This document shows positions 1-11,545 of a stretch of 64,000 bases of DNA, piece after piece (position 1 is the first letter of the stretch; every line of letters starts with the position of its first letter). Below the pieces are notes generated by a model, which did not search any database, was not told where the DNA came from, and was given only the letters and a program-made list of their open reading frames with translations. Both the position numbers and the translations under genes were made by a program. Location: positions 496,001 through 560,000 of the forward strand of contig JAWWNJ010000057.1 of NCBI GenBank assembly GCA_037176885.1, written 5' to 3'. This DNA is from Favolaschia claudopus. Lineage: Eukaryota > Basidiomycota > Agaricomycetes > Agaricales > Mycenaceae.

Positions 1-2516
1 TATCGTGCGTCAGGGCCCAGACGCTCAAAGCTCACTGATCTTGCCCATCTCTGTGCTTCATCGACACCCTCCTGCTCTTCAAATCTTTGTAAGTTGTGCA
101 ATGAGATTTAGATTTTGAATTGAATCTTTCGTTCTGTTCCAGACGTTGACGGAAGTCCTGCGCGAGGCTCAACGGCTGATAGCACGAGCAGCGGATCCTG
201 AGATTTTGGAACCGTCCTTATTAGACACGTTACCGTGCGTTGTGAAAATCATTCGTTTGAGCTTTTGCATTGATGATCATTTAGCGACGAAGACCAGGCA
301 CAATCCTTGCCTACTGCGTTCAGACGAAAGGCGCACGCTTTGGTTGTTTTCGTCGGTTCCGCTGCGAAAACGGTTACATCCTCGACGCTCCAGACCTCGA
401 TCCCGGATGATGGTACTACGAGCAGTCTGGTTTCATTACTGGTTGCGTTGGCCAATGACCATAGCGACTCTTCCGATACTCGGACCGAAGATATCGCCCA
501 AGCAGCGCACGCCGCTTTAGCTAAAGCACTTCGCTGCATGCCGGTGACCGACTTCATTGACGCCGTGCTTTTCATCTTACGCTCAAGTGATTCGAGAGTA
601 CGTCTGGGTGCCTTTCATTTTTGCATGTTCCAATGCATTGCAGGCGCAAGGTGGAGCTCTGGATCTTCTAGGGGAACGGTTAGGCGATGTAGCAAGCCCA
701 ACGCGACAAAGGATAACGCCCCGTATCAATGCATGCTTGGAAGAGATCCAAAGGCTTCCGGTTTTGCACTCAGATGATCCTCTGGTTGCCTCCTGTTACA
801 AAGCTCTGCAAGCCATTGCTGCTACCATGGGCCCTGGAGAAGAAGGTTCACTGACTAAGATGGTACCCCCCATCTTAACGACGGTTCGCGGCAGGAAGAT
901 GGCTTTACCTGCAATGGCAGCGCTTGCGCCCCTATCGTCTGTTCACTGTTTCTTGTGGCATACACCGTCGCTGATATTCAAATCGCAGGGTCAAGCTAGG
1001 GCCACGTATCATTCCGTTTTTCCGGGATATCGTGACCCAGTGCGTCGCTTTACTTCAAGATGGCCTTTCAGGCAAGTTTCGAAATTGGGCGTGCTTTGAA
1101 TCCGTCTAAATCCGGGTCTAGAAGTAGCCACAGAAGCTCTGAATGTCCTCCACGGCTTGCTAACTTCGATCCCGACTTTCTGGGGTCCCGCAGAGCTCAC
1201 CCAAGTTTTAAAGCTTTGTGTCGACCACCGTGCCTCTTCACAAACACCGTTGGCAGCCTTGATGAAGATGGTTTCGAAACGTGCTCCTACGGCCACAATC
1301 ATATCCGCCCTCACCGATTTATGGCCTTCACTCCAAGAGTCGCCCCATACAGTGAAGTTTCTCATGCAGTCCATCATGTTTGCGTACTGACTCGGTCGAA
1401 TGTAGGAGCGTCTGGTCCGGTACTTCGAGCTCCTCAGACGTTGTTTGAGAGGCGGATCACGCCCTGCGGTTCAAGAGAGCACTCGTTCCTTGTTCAATAT
1501 TTTCCTCGAAGCATTTGCTCTCAAAGAGATCGCAGAGCCCGGGAGCGAGGTGAATACATTGTGAAGCTTCATGCCGTCCTTCTCAATTGCTGTCAGGCCG
1601 AAACTGAAACGATAGCGGCCTTCATCGAACTCGTTGTCAAACTAAACGAAGCCTCATTCCGACCTCTCTTCCGCAGACTACACGATTGGGCGTTTGCGAA
1701 CGAAGCATGTGAGCAGTACCGCCTAGCTTCCACGCGTAGAGCAGAGCTGACTCCCACCCGAAGCGATCGACCTCGCAAGAAAAATAACATTCTGTAATGT
1801 TTACGCGGCACTTCTAGATTATTTTAAGGTACGGCGATATCCTCAATGCTGGAATGCTACTCACCTTCTTCCAGGGTTTGATGAACCCGTACATGTCCTT
1901 CCTCATCCAACCATTTGTGTCGGTACTGAATGACTACAACGCGGGGACGGTGAACGACTCAACATTCTGGACGGGTGTTCTGGACATCCTGTCGAAAAGT
2001 CTGATGTCAGACGACGGTGGTATGCGCTAACATTCTTTACTTGATTACACAACTGAGGTTGCGAGCAGCGTTTTGGCGTGACGATAAGCTTCGCGCTGTC
2101 GCTCCGGCGCTTGTGCAGCAGGTCGCGGTTTGCGTGCGATTGGACCACAGTCCAGAAAGCAAAGCACTCGTAACGGAGTGTTTGGTAGCGCTAACTGATA
2201 GCGCGACCGACGACACCCTGCTCAAGAAACTGAATCTTGACCTGTTGATGCACACGCGCTCGGACGAGGCGCGTTTGCGAGTCTTTGCGCTCGCGTGTGC
2301 GACCGCCCTCTGGGAAGCGCACGGTGGCAAGCTTCTTCGTATGTGTTCTCCGTTCCTTTGGCGCCCACACTTCTCATCAAACTCGCAGCCTTTGCTTCCG
2401 AGACGACAACCTTCATTGCGGAATGTAGCGAAGACGAACATGACATGGTAATAACAGAGTCTCTGCGACTGAAAAATGCGTTGGAGAGAGTAGCTGGAAA
2501 CATAACTGGGTTGTAG
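1..2516 (+). CDS. UTP10: UTP10/HEATR1-like U3 snoRNP (SSU processome) protein, 3' part only
   Basis: UTP10 is a very large HEAT-repeat protein of the nucleolar small-subunit processome, needed for early 18S pre-rRNA processing. The window opens inside the gene, so only the C-terminal part is present. About eight exons splice into alpha-solenoid sequence that includes the BP28CT region: FWGPAELTQVLKLC near 1180, then AAFIELVVKLNEASFRPLFR near 1615-1670, a signature of the family. The last exon ends in a HEAT unit (FIAECSEDEHDMV) and stops at 2514-2516. Introns are short, about 35-60 bp. One at 1072-1121 reads as AG|GCAAGT...TAG, a GC-AG intron, and using it keeps the frame (…DGLS-E-VATEAL). 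No internal break is seen. The gene converges on the kinase gene that ends near 2831. Family assignment is firm; exact splice sites are my reading. Confidence 0.85.
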
Positions 2517-2830
2517 CAGAGATGGTGTGCACATGCTGTAGCGAGATGGTGTATATATGCAGGTACTAAATAGATAAATGAAGAAATTAATCCTGTCCGG
2601 GTATGCAAGCAGATAATACCATTAGATGGGCGAGTCAGAAAATCGAAAGTCGTCATGGCGGAGAGTCGGGCAGTTCATCACCAGCATGGAGGGCCTGCTC
2701 TATTGCCGTGCACCGCGAAAGTAACTGGACAATTACAGGCCGACCACATGCTTTTTGAACGAAAGGTGTCTGGAATAAATATCAATGAACACTGTGAAAC
2801 GCATAATCAGCAGACAATGCAGGACAAACC

Positions 2831-5800
2831 TCAAGCAGAGCTCCTGGTGATAGGACGAGAAGCAGCGGGTTCGGAGCATAAACGGAGAAGGTCATGGAAG
2901 GATGGAGGGTAAAGGTCAGGGTTGCTGATCGGCGGCCAACGATCCGCTGGTTGTTGCGTGTCGGAAAACGGTGGGTTCGCTTCTGCCAGTTCCCACACCG
3001 TTGCGCCAACAGACCAAACGTCGACTTTCAGCGGATCATATGAACCGCTACAAAACGGTAAACAAATAGGCGGAGAACAGTGTTAGACACTCACGATCGT
3101 ACTTCCGGGGCCTGCCAGAATACAACACCGACAACATCTGTCGCGACCTGTCTCTCTGAAGTAACATGGACAGCATTTGAGAAGTCCGCGAGCTTCAGGA
3201 AACCCTCGGCGTTGAGCAATAAATTGTCCGATCGCAGGTCACGGTGGGCAATATTATGTTTTTGCAGAAAGTCCAGTGCTTGGAGCATCTGTGCACGGGT
3301 CCCATCAGCCAAATCGCAAAGAAAACGAAACCACGGAAAACGCACATCATTAGCGAACCGAGCCACTATGCGCGGTTCCTGCAACCTCAAGCCCTCCTCA
3401 ACAAGCCCAACGACGGTCCGCAAGACTACGCTCCATGAGCTCCATGCGTATCCAAAGCGAATCTTCTTCCATATCCACATACAACGCATCGAGCCCAAGC
3501 ACTTGGTCGCACCTCAAGCCTTGTAGCAAAGAGCACTCTTTCTGCACATCCAGCAGCTTCTGACTGCCGCCGGGTAAAAGAGCCACAGACTTGATCGCCA
3601 CAAGTACACGTCGCCCTTTCGACAGCTCATCCGCATCGCGCGCCTTGACGAGCGGCGGCAGCCTCAGCTTCTGTATTGGTGCGTCGGGCAAGATCTCCGC
3701 AGCATACACACTCCCGCTCTCACCCTCCGCAATCTCATGCAAGTCCCCATAGAACTCGCGCGGATCCGAAGGTTCGTCGATGAAGTCCTCCAGGGGGCGC
3801 CACGGCCGCAGCAACCCACCCCGCATATCGTTGCGCAGGTGTGATCGGTGTCGTTGCCATCCCTAAAGCAGTGAGCGGACCAGGCGAAAGAAGAGCCTTC
3901 GAGCTCCGCCGCGTAGTGATAACCTGCGGACGCACAGGTGCCGCCTCGCGAATCGCCAACCCAAGCTTCGCGCGCTGCTTAGGCCCAAGCGTCCCCTCCT
4001 CATCCTCCTCCTCATCTTCATCTTCATACTCTTCCACGTCCACGTCCACCTCTTCCGCCTCCCCCCTCCTCGGCTCGCTACTGCCTGCATACCCATACCC
4101 CGCCGGCGCAGCACTCGGACTCCCAAACGCGCTCCCATACCCACCGACACCTGGGTTCGGGCTCTCCACCGCCCCAGCAATCGCGCTCTCCCGGTCTTCC
4201 GGAAGCCCATACCCGCCATACTCATACTCGTGGTGGTCATGATCCACCTCCTCATCCCCGTCGGGGCCATCAGCGAGCCCAAACGTATCGGTGGTGCTGG
4301 TCATCAGCCGTGACCGCGGATCCGGTTGTACAGGCACGCGTATTATCTGAGGTGGTGCAGGGGGCGTCCGTACCGGCGTCGGAGGTGTCCGACTAGGTGG
4401 CGGGTACTGTCGGCGGCGGTAGAGGTGCGGTTTTCTTGAGCTGTAACGGCGGGCGTGGCAGTCTTGAGTCCTCAACGGCGGAGTCTCCGTCCTCGGCGGC
4501 GCAGGCGGCGCCTTCCCAATCTTCCCATCCACCATCGTCCGCCGAAGCTCCCCTCGTTGCATAGCTTCCCACTCTTGCCTTCTCTTCTCCTCCTCATCTT
4601 CCTCGTCCTCGTCCGTATTCTTCCTAGAGTTACTCCTCGAGTGTCCATGGTTGCTCCCATGATCCGCGCCGTGTCCCCGTTCACGATGCGATCCTTCCAC
4701 CTTGAACCCGTTTTTCTCCAGGTAACTCTTCCCCTCGAGGTAGTAGTCCAGCTCGCCTGTATCGTCTTCATCTGTGTGAGGTACGTCATTAAATGATATC
4801 GGAGCAGTACCGAACCACGCACCTTCATCCTCCGCCAACTCCGTTGTGGGCGTCTGATGATCATGGCTCTCACTCGAGCCTGAAGAGCCGTCAAAGTGAG
4901 AACTCTGCGGCGAGGCTGGTGGTCCAACACGTGGTGGCGGAGCTGCAGTGGGACGTAGACGCTTCCGCCGGGGGTTGTGGCACAGCTACATCGGCGGAAA
5001 TCAGAAAACAAAACGGAGGTTGAAAAGAAAAGAAACAAACACGCACCCGGAACCGGAACCGGAACCCGGTTTAGACTGTACAACCTCGGCGACCGCCCCT
5101 CCTTGCCACCGCAATCCGACTAACTACCCCCGCACTCGGCGGCGGCGCCAACATCGTCGTATCGCTCAACCCGGAATCGCGATCCCTCTGCTGTTCCCTT
5201 TCCCGAGTTACATCCAGCTTATTGCTCTCCTCCCGATCCGAAGCGTAGTCCCTCTCGTCGTAATATAATCATACGCGAGCCCAGGCGATGAGCCGCCACT
5301 CCCTGTGCTCTCCCTCCCTTGTCTCGTGTAATACGCCGCAATGGGACTCTCGTCGTCGTCGTCGTCGAGAGTCTTCTCCTCCCTCCCGGGCGCCGTAAGC
5401 GTAAACAGCGGCGAGCTCGGCGATTTGCCACTGTCCAAGCCAAAGTCGGGCTTGAGCGACGTCGCGGACAGGACAGCGTCGGACCATGTGCTCGCGGGAT
5501 CGCCAAGGGAGAGGTCAAGGTCGAGGGTGAGATTCTTGAGATTTAGATTTGAGTTGGCGTTCTGAAGCGGGGAGTCTTGTGAAGGTGACGGCGAACGAGA
5601 ACGCGAGTGTTGCGGCTCGTCGTACGCGGCGGGGGCAGCGTCATAATCATCTGAATGAGCAGAGGCAGACGATTGCTGAGACTGCGATCGCGAGTGGACT
5701 TGTGATTGTGGCGATGGGCGGAAGGGAGCAGCAGGGGAGAAAGAGCGGGGTGGCTGGCGAGATGAAGACGGGGACATGGAGCGAGAGGGGGGAGGAGATT

Positions 5801-6715
5801 GTGAGGGGGACATGGAGCGCTGGGAGTTTGCGCGGGACTCTGAGCGGTAAACAGCGTGTTGCTGTGGCGGTCGTTTCGGAATATTCAAAGGCTGAGGCTG
5901 CTCCTCGCGCCAGTAAACAGGCGGGGGGCTCTTTGGCGAAGGCGGCGGTCGTAAAGTGTCCAGCTGGGGCTTGGAGGATGCATAATCGGCATTGTACGTC
6001 TGGTACTCGACCTTTGGGGATGCATACTCGATCTTGGGAGACGAATATTGACTTCCCGGAAGGTCTGGAACTGGGGACGAGCTGGAAGACGACATGCTGG
6101 CGGAGGGACGCGCTGAGAGACGACGCGGGTGTGTGGCCCTGCTGGTTTTTTGGCAGGGAGGTGCTGCGCGGTACTGGTTCGCACGAGAGCCCGCGGGCGA
6201 ATGGGCGCGTTCGCGTTCGCGGTCGGCAAGGCGGCGTTGCTTCATCGCGGCAATCTCTTCGTCTGAAAAGCCCGCTTCTTGGAGAGAAGTCGTCCAAGAA
6301 GGGGGCATCCCAGCAAATCCCTCATCAACATGAACATTATGCTGGAAATTCCAAGGCATCGAGATGTTTTCATCGTCTTCCGCCGGACTAGGGACGCTGA
6401 CGCTGTCCTGGGTCGCCTTTCGGGAAACGGTGTTGAACTTGAAAAGGCCCGAGCGCTGCTTGGACTGCTGAGGCAAAGATAAAGACACAGCTGAGCTGCT
6501 ACTCGCCGCGTATTGCTCTCCAGACAGCGGGGGAGGCGGGCAATGATTCGGGTGACAGGGAAGCCAGGGACCGATTGCGAGCCGCGAGATAGACCGCGTC
6601 TTTTGGCGGGGGCGGGGGCGGACCTGGAGGCGCATTCTTGCCGAACTTGCCAAAGACCCGGAGCGTAGAGAACCGAGACTGCTTGCCGCCCTTTTTTCCC
6701 GTCGACCACCGACAT
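2831..6715 (-). CDS. PAK/STE20-like protein kinase with CRIB box, apparently frameshifted
   Basis: Reading right to left: a Pro-rich N-terminus (GPPPPPPKDAVYLAARN), a CRIB/PBD box near 6290-6365 (ISMPWNFQHNVHVDEGFAGM), which in PAK kinases binds Cdc42/Rac, a long Ser/Pro-rich and acidic linker (6250-3900), then a kinase domain from 3790. Kinase motifs: EGESGSVY (Gly loop), VAIK, HRDLRSDNLLL, LADFS where DFG is usual, WQAPEV, and KVDVWSVGATVWELAE near the end. Continuous reading needs frame changes at about 6540, 5258, 3793-3797 and 3415, none explained by a credible intron; two are a single extra C within coding sense. The gene may be a pseudogene or carry assembly errors. Start 6715 is the nearest upstream ATG but is not in frame with the Pro-rich exon; the 3' end is uncertain (2831, or about 2777 with another intron). 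DFS may be normal in this basidiomycete branch, from memory. Confidence 0.7.
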
Positions 6716-7550
6716 CAAGCAAGAGGCTGAACAAACAACACTTATAAACAAGGTGTTTTGAACCGCCTCGATCTCCGACTAACCGCCTCGAGATACCCGG
6801 CTCCCGGTGAACCTAAGGAAAGAGCTCTAGAAGTTCCCAGGCAGGGAGATGAACAACTTGAATCTCGGCCGTCAAGCAAAATGAACGTGGTTTTGCGGCA
6901 AAACACGAATAGGATGGGGGTATGATGCAGCTCTGGGGTCGGTCAAGGGTCAGCTAGGTACGCGGAAGGAAGGTTGACGAGGAGCAACGCGTCCGCCGTC
7001 GAGCGCGGCAACGTTGAGAGCAAAAGGGAATGTAACGCGTCACATACGTCACAGGTGTTACGCATGTCACATAGCCCCAGGCTCCGGAGGCTCCGGGACC
7101 TTATGGAAGGAGCTGATTTTTAGTCTCGGAACCCAGACGTTTTCCTCGCAATCCTTGTCGTAGAACACAGAGGCCGGAGGTCTTTCCATATATAGTGAAT
7201 GCAAGACATTCTTGACAGCTGATTGATCTCGGAGCCAGGTGGGAAAATTAAAAGGCGTGGAAACAAAGTGATGGTAGGTAACCCTAGGTAAATCGGCCCA
7301 GACCTTACTCCGCCCTAAAAATTCTCCCACCCTTTCAGCATCAATCATCCGTCAAAAATGTCCTCTATTGACTATATATGGAAACAACTCCGGTAAGGAT
7401 TGCGGAGAAAGGTCTGGGTATCCGAGACTACTGATTTTAAAGCTTCATCCACAACAAATTCTTCAGATTGCCATCTCGCGAAAGGTGCAAATCGCTCAAA
7501 GAGTCAGGCCATCGCAAGACCTGGCTTGTAGCATCAAATCGTACATACGG

Positions 7551-7611
7551 CCAAACATCACTCGTCCAACAACCCCGATTAGGAAGGAGGTCGCACTTTG
7601 GTGCAAAGTTT
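7551..7611 (+). repeat. Dispersed 61-bp direct repeat, copy 1
   Basis: This stretch aligns to 8907-8967 over its whole length with roughly three-quarters identity by eye; both share CCAAACA, TCCAACA, AGGAAGGAGGTC and CAAAGTTT in the same order and spacing. The two copies lie 1.36 kb apart in the same orientation. They may be scraps of an old transposable element, but nothing coding is visible. Confidence 0.5.
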
Positions 7612-8071
7612 GACGTTCTCCGGTGACCGAGGCACGAGAATTCCAGAGAGCATGATTTGTGCGTGAGCGAAATGCTCGGAGGTCACGCCGTTACTCTCCT
7701 CTTCGTCTTCCTCCCCGACCATTGGCGGCCATGGTCGCATTTTGCTTGCCCACCTACCCCCACCCCCGAGTTTTCAAATGAATTGTGGAGAGCCCAACTG
7801 TGATTTAAATTCTCTCATGAGCATAAATTATTTTATTGTGTTCAGGACAGGTGCATTGTTTCGTTCGTAGGCCAATGCGAGGCTGGGCATCATGGGTAAG
7901 GATCTCACATTGCACCAGGAAGTCCAGATTCTTGCGAGGATCCTTGGGGCGTGACACCGGAAAGTCTAGGAGGCGACGACACATCCCATTTAACTAGCTG
8001 GAGTCGACTGGCTATGAAGACAGTAAATTGAGAATCAATGAATTGAATAGATGCGCGCATATATTCGCGGA

Positions 8072-8300
8072 ATTATGATGCGGGTGTCGAGGCACAGTGT
8101 GAGAATGCAGGTGCCGAAGCACGGTATGCGGATACAGGTTCCGAAGCATGACATGATGATGCAGGCGCTAAAGCGCGATATAATGCAGGCGCCGAAGCGC
8201 ATTGGATGCGGACGCATGAGCACAATGTAATATCATGATTCAGGCGCCGAAGCGCGGTATAATGCAGGTGAATGAGCACGATATGATGATGATGCGGATG
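8072..8300 (+). repeat. Degenerate minisatellite, unit about 25-33 bp
   Basis: The core ATGCAGGCGCCGAAGCGC recurs with variation at least six times (for example near 8108, 8140, 8160, 8185, 8240 and 8265), separated by ATGATG- and GGTATAAT-like spacers. Unit length varies, so this is an old, eroded array. No reading frame across it looks constrained. Confidence 0.6.
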
Positions 8301-8906
8301 CTCTGCAGTAGAGCACAGATTTTTTGAGATACAAAGCCAGTTGTGAGCGAGACGTCGATGGGAAACACAAAAAAGAGTTATGTCATTACTAGAGAAACGA
8401 CTAGATGAAAGGAGCGCAACCGACACCGGGACTTACAGCCGTCAAAAATTGGATTCATTGACACAAGGAGAACACAGAGTGGGAGTTCGAAGAAGGCTGA
8501 TAGGCCCGATAGCTGATGAAGGGGACCGTAAGGTTTCTTGAATCCGCCCTGAAGAGAAGCATAGGGGTATAGGAGTTGTGCTTCCCCCCCATGATGCAAG
8601 GCAGACACCGTCGTCCTCGTCCCGAGCAGAAGCCTGAGTACCGTATGAGAATCAAGACAAAGTACAAAGATGTAGTTTGCTGCCCGGGTACTGAAACTCG
8701 ACCTCCTGAGCTGTGAGTAGCGGCTTGCTTAGACATCGACGTTGAGCAAAGGACTGATACTTGTAGAGACCAGACAGGAGGCGTGCCTAGACCCACCGTT
8801 GATTTCGCCGACCCCAGCAGAAAACAGTCTTGCATTGCCTTCACTGGCCCCGGAATCGAGGAAGCAAAAATGCGTGACTGCCTGAGAAAGGAAAGTCTAC
8901 ACACAA

Positions 8907-8967
8907 CCAAACACCACTCATCCAACAGCCCGAATGAGGAAGGAGGTCCCAATGTGGCCCAAAGTTT
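8907..8967 (+). repeat. Dispersed 61-bp direct repeat, copy 2
   Basis: This is the partner of 7551-7611. The surrounding 100 bp on either side no longer aligns clearly, so only this core is supported as shared sequence. Confidence 0.5.
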
Positions 8968-9139
8968 GGTCCCAATTGAAATCCTGGAACCTAGTCCTAC
9001 CTTTCGGGACATTTTTCACACAGCACAATTGAACCACGCGTAAAACCAGTATTATATTGTCCGATAATCAAGTATGTATAAACGAAAGGATTTGCAGTAA
9101 TTTGCAATGCGCGGGAATGAGTCCGAGCGTGAGTCACAT

Positions 9140-10588
9140 TTAACGGGGTCCCTGGACGGGGTCGATTTGCCAGCGCTGGTTGAGGCTACCGGGGAAGGCA
9201 GTCCAGAGCTGGATGGGCGTGCCAATGGCAGAGATTCCGTCGGAGATATCCAAAACTTTGCCATTGCCAGTCCATGAAATGGAGTCTTGGTCAATGTGGA
9301 ACTGCTGGTTGGGTCCGCCGCTGCATGTCCAGATCTGAATTTTCGAGAGATTTCAGCTTTGGCTGCGGGATAGAGGAAGAAAAAACGCACCTGGAGTTTG
9401 ACACCATCAGCCTTGTTGCCGTTGGGGACGTCGAGGCACTTGTTGTCGAAAGTCTTGATCTGGCCGGTGAGAGGGGCGAAGGGGATGGACCTAGCGAAGG
9501 TAAGAACGGAAACAGGACAAAAAACAAGACTAAATGCTCACCAGGTGAAGTTGGTACCGGAAGGGTTAGGACCCTGGTTGCCAATTCCACAGCCGGCGAG
9601 GATAACGGCGGCACCGTCGGTGTTGGAAGAAGCACCAATGCAGAAAGGCTGGCCCTTGACTATAATCCCGAAGCTCAAATCAGGGAAAATTAACAACTCG
9701 CAGACAGCAGGCTTACCGTCATCCGTCTGGTTGTTGGCTAATACCCATCTTATTTCAGCAACGTTCTCGAAAGGCATTCTTGAATACAAACTTACTGTTG
9801 CCGCCCAAAATGATCTGCGGGCCGCCTCCGTTATCGGGATTGGGAGCGTTACCCCACTTCTGGTTCTGGTTACCGCCATCGCAAGTCCAGAGCTGCATTC
9901 AAAAGTGGGTAAGTATACTGCTAAAAGAAGGAAGAAGAGGCAAACAAACCTGCAGCTGGTTGCCGTCATTGATCTTTCCGTCGGTCAGATCGATGCAAAG
10001 GTTCGACCCGGCCCATTGGAAAGTGCCGTCAAGGTTGTTGATCCACTTCTGGTTGGGTCCGCCGGAGCAGCTCCAGGTCTAAAGTCAAAAGAATTAATAT
10101 CGGCTGTGGGATAGACGAAGAATAAAAACACACCTGCAATTTGGTGCCAGCTTTGTTGACACCGCCAGTCACGTCGAGACACTAGACCGTGAGGTTAGTT
10201 TAATGAGAAGTAGGTTCAACCTCAAACGCACTTTGGAGCCACCAAAGATGGTGATTGGGCTGGGGCTAGTGGCTCCGCGAATGGCGAAGGTCGCGTTCCA
10301 ATCCTGGAGCTTGAGATCCTCCGTGTTGCAGTTGTGAATCTCAACCTGAGCAATACGTCAATAAAAAGTCGTTCAGGGATTCGGAACCACATACGGGAGC
10401 ACCGTCAGCATTTTCGGGTACAGCAACGCATCCTTGAATGCCCGCGTTCCAGACTGCATGTACAATTAGCTTGAGGTCCGAGACTTCCGATGCAAGAGAA
10501 CAGTACAAGATGGAGAGCGGGACTGGATTTGGCCTGCTGAAGCAGAGAGAACAAATGCCGAGAGGGCGACAATCGAAGCAGAAATCAT
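9140..10588 (-). CDS. Secreted ricin-B-fold (beta-trefoil) lectin-like protein 1
   Basis: The ATG at 10586-10588 begins a clear secretion signal (MISASIVALSAFVLSASAGQ) cut probably after SAG. About eight short exons then encode repeated beta-trefoil units with the QxW hallmark: NQQWI, NQKWG, NFTW, NQQFH and NQRWQI, plus recurring CLDVTGG/CLDVPNG-type strands. The protein ends NQRWQIDPVQGPR with the stop at 9140-9142. Proteins of this fold bind galactose- or GalNAc-type sugars; the exact ligand cannot be told from sequence, and no enzymatic or other effector domain is attached. It is a paralog of the gene at 24675-26139: signal peptide, intron positions and repeat order all match. A TATA box lies 72 bp upstream. 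Confidence 0.85.
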
Positions 10589-10659
10589 AACGACGCTCGT
10601 TGAGAGATGAGGGAAGAAGACGAAAAGAAACTGTAAAGAGCCATCGTTGCTGCTCGCTG

Positions 10660-10666
10660 TTTTATA
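10660..10666 (-). promoter_or_regulatory. TATA box of lectin gene 1
   Basis: TATAAAA on the minus strand, about 72 bp upstream of the ATG at 10588. A TATA box at similar spacing is found before the paralog at 24675, which supports a real promoter element. Confidence 0.55.
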
Positions 10667-10670
10667 TGAG

Positions 10671-11545
10671 AATTGAATTCAATTGACGGCGTCGTCTGGC
10701 CGAATCATGATGATTCTCAGAGTCAGAAAAGACGCGCGCTACATGTATAGTACATCACGGAAATGCCAGCGAGAAAAGCGGTGTCAAGGTCAAAAGTTGC
10801 GATTGGTTGCCGTTGACGACGGTCTATGTAGTCCATGTTACAGGACGTACCGAGGATGTTAGTGTGTCTTACGCTGGTAACTGGTTGGACTTGTCTCAGT
10901 AACTTTGTAGTCTGCGGTCAATTTGTGCTTGAGAAGGACAAGTCAATTGGACGACTGGAATGTAATACTCAGACTTTGAGTACCCCGCCAGTCGCGTTCA
11001 TGAGAGTCTCACACGGGCCGGACGCGGGCCGGAAGACAGCTGCAAGCTGACGGCAGCGTTTCAGGGCACCGTCGATCCTGAACCTTCCTGAACGTGTTCC
11101 TAAGATTTTCCTAAGTGTTCTATGTGCATCTCGGCCCACGGTGAGGATGACCGTGCAATTAATATAAATACTCACGTACAACCGAACTCGACGCCAAGAC
11201 CTCCGTTTCAAGGCGAGTTATGGCCGTGTTGGAAATAGGCCGCTTGCGTACGGGCAGTTGCGGCGCGCAGCGCGCCATGCAAATGTGACAGTCGCGGGTG
11301 GAAAAGAAGTATATTCATACGTCTGACAGTATACCATCCGAGTCTGCGTGTGGTCATTCCGAAGTACTTGCTGTACCACAGCGATCCAACATCCTGACGC
11401 AGAGCCTGCGCCAGGTCAATTGCAGGTCAAGTGCAAACGTTAACCATAGCCTATGCTCAGGCAAAGTGCGGGCTTCTGCGGCGGCGGCAGTGGTTCACGA
11501 CCCAGATTCCCTCCGGGCCCGGAATTCTTCTCGCGTGCATATATA
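10671..11545. other. Intergenic DNA of about 0.9 kb
   Basis: This is the upstream side of lectin gene 1 and the downstream side of the gene at 11546-13182. I see short ORFs only, none with family features, and no repeat shared with other parts of the window. Confidence 0.4.

Larger units (their letters stand above)
6716..9139. other. Gene-poor spacer of about 2.4 kb
   Basis: No open frame here looks like a known protein. The longest, on the minus strand at 8455-9012 (185 codons), has no recognisable motif and no splice partners. The stretch holds a degenerate minisatellite (8072-8300) and a pair of imperfect 61-bp direct repeats (7551-7611 and 8907-8967). Around 7034-7070 there is a cluster of GCGTCAC/GTCACA words, which lies about 320 bp upstream of the PAK-like kinase start. 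Confidence 0.5.

Noticed and set aside
3200..3215. DFG changed to DFS in the PAK-like kinase as proof of a dead enzyme
   Set aside because: I recall the same DFS in mushroom relatives, so it may be normal there; the frame breaks are the better evidence for decay.
8455..9012. 185-codon minus-strand frame in the spacer
   Set aside because: No domain, no bias typical of the neighbouring genes, no splice partners, and it runs through one copy of a dispersed repeat.
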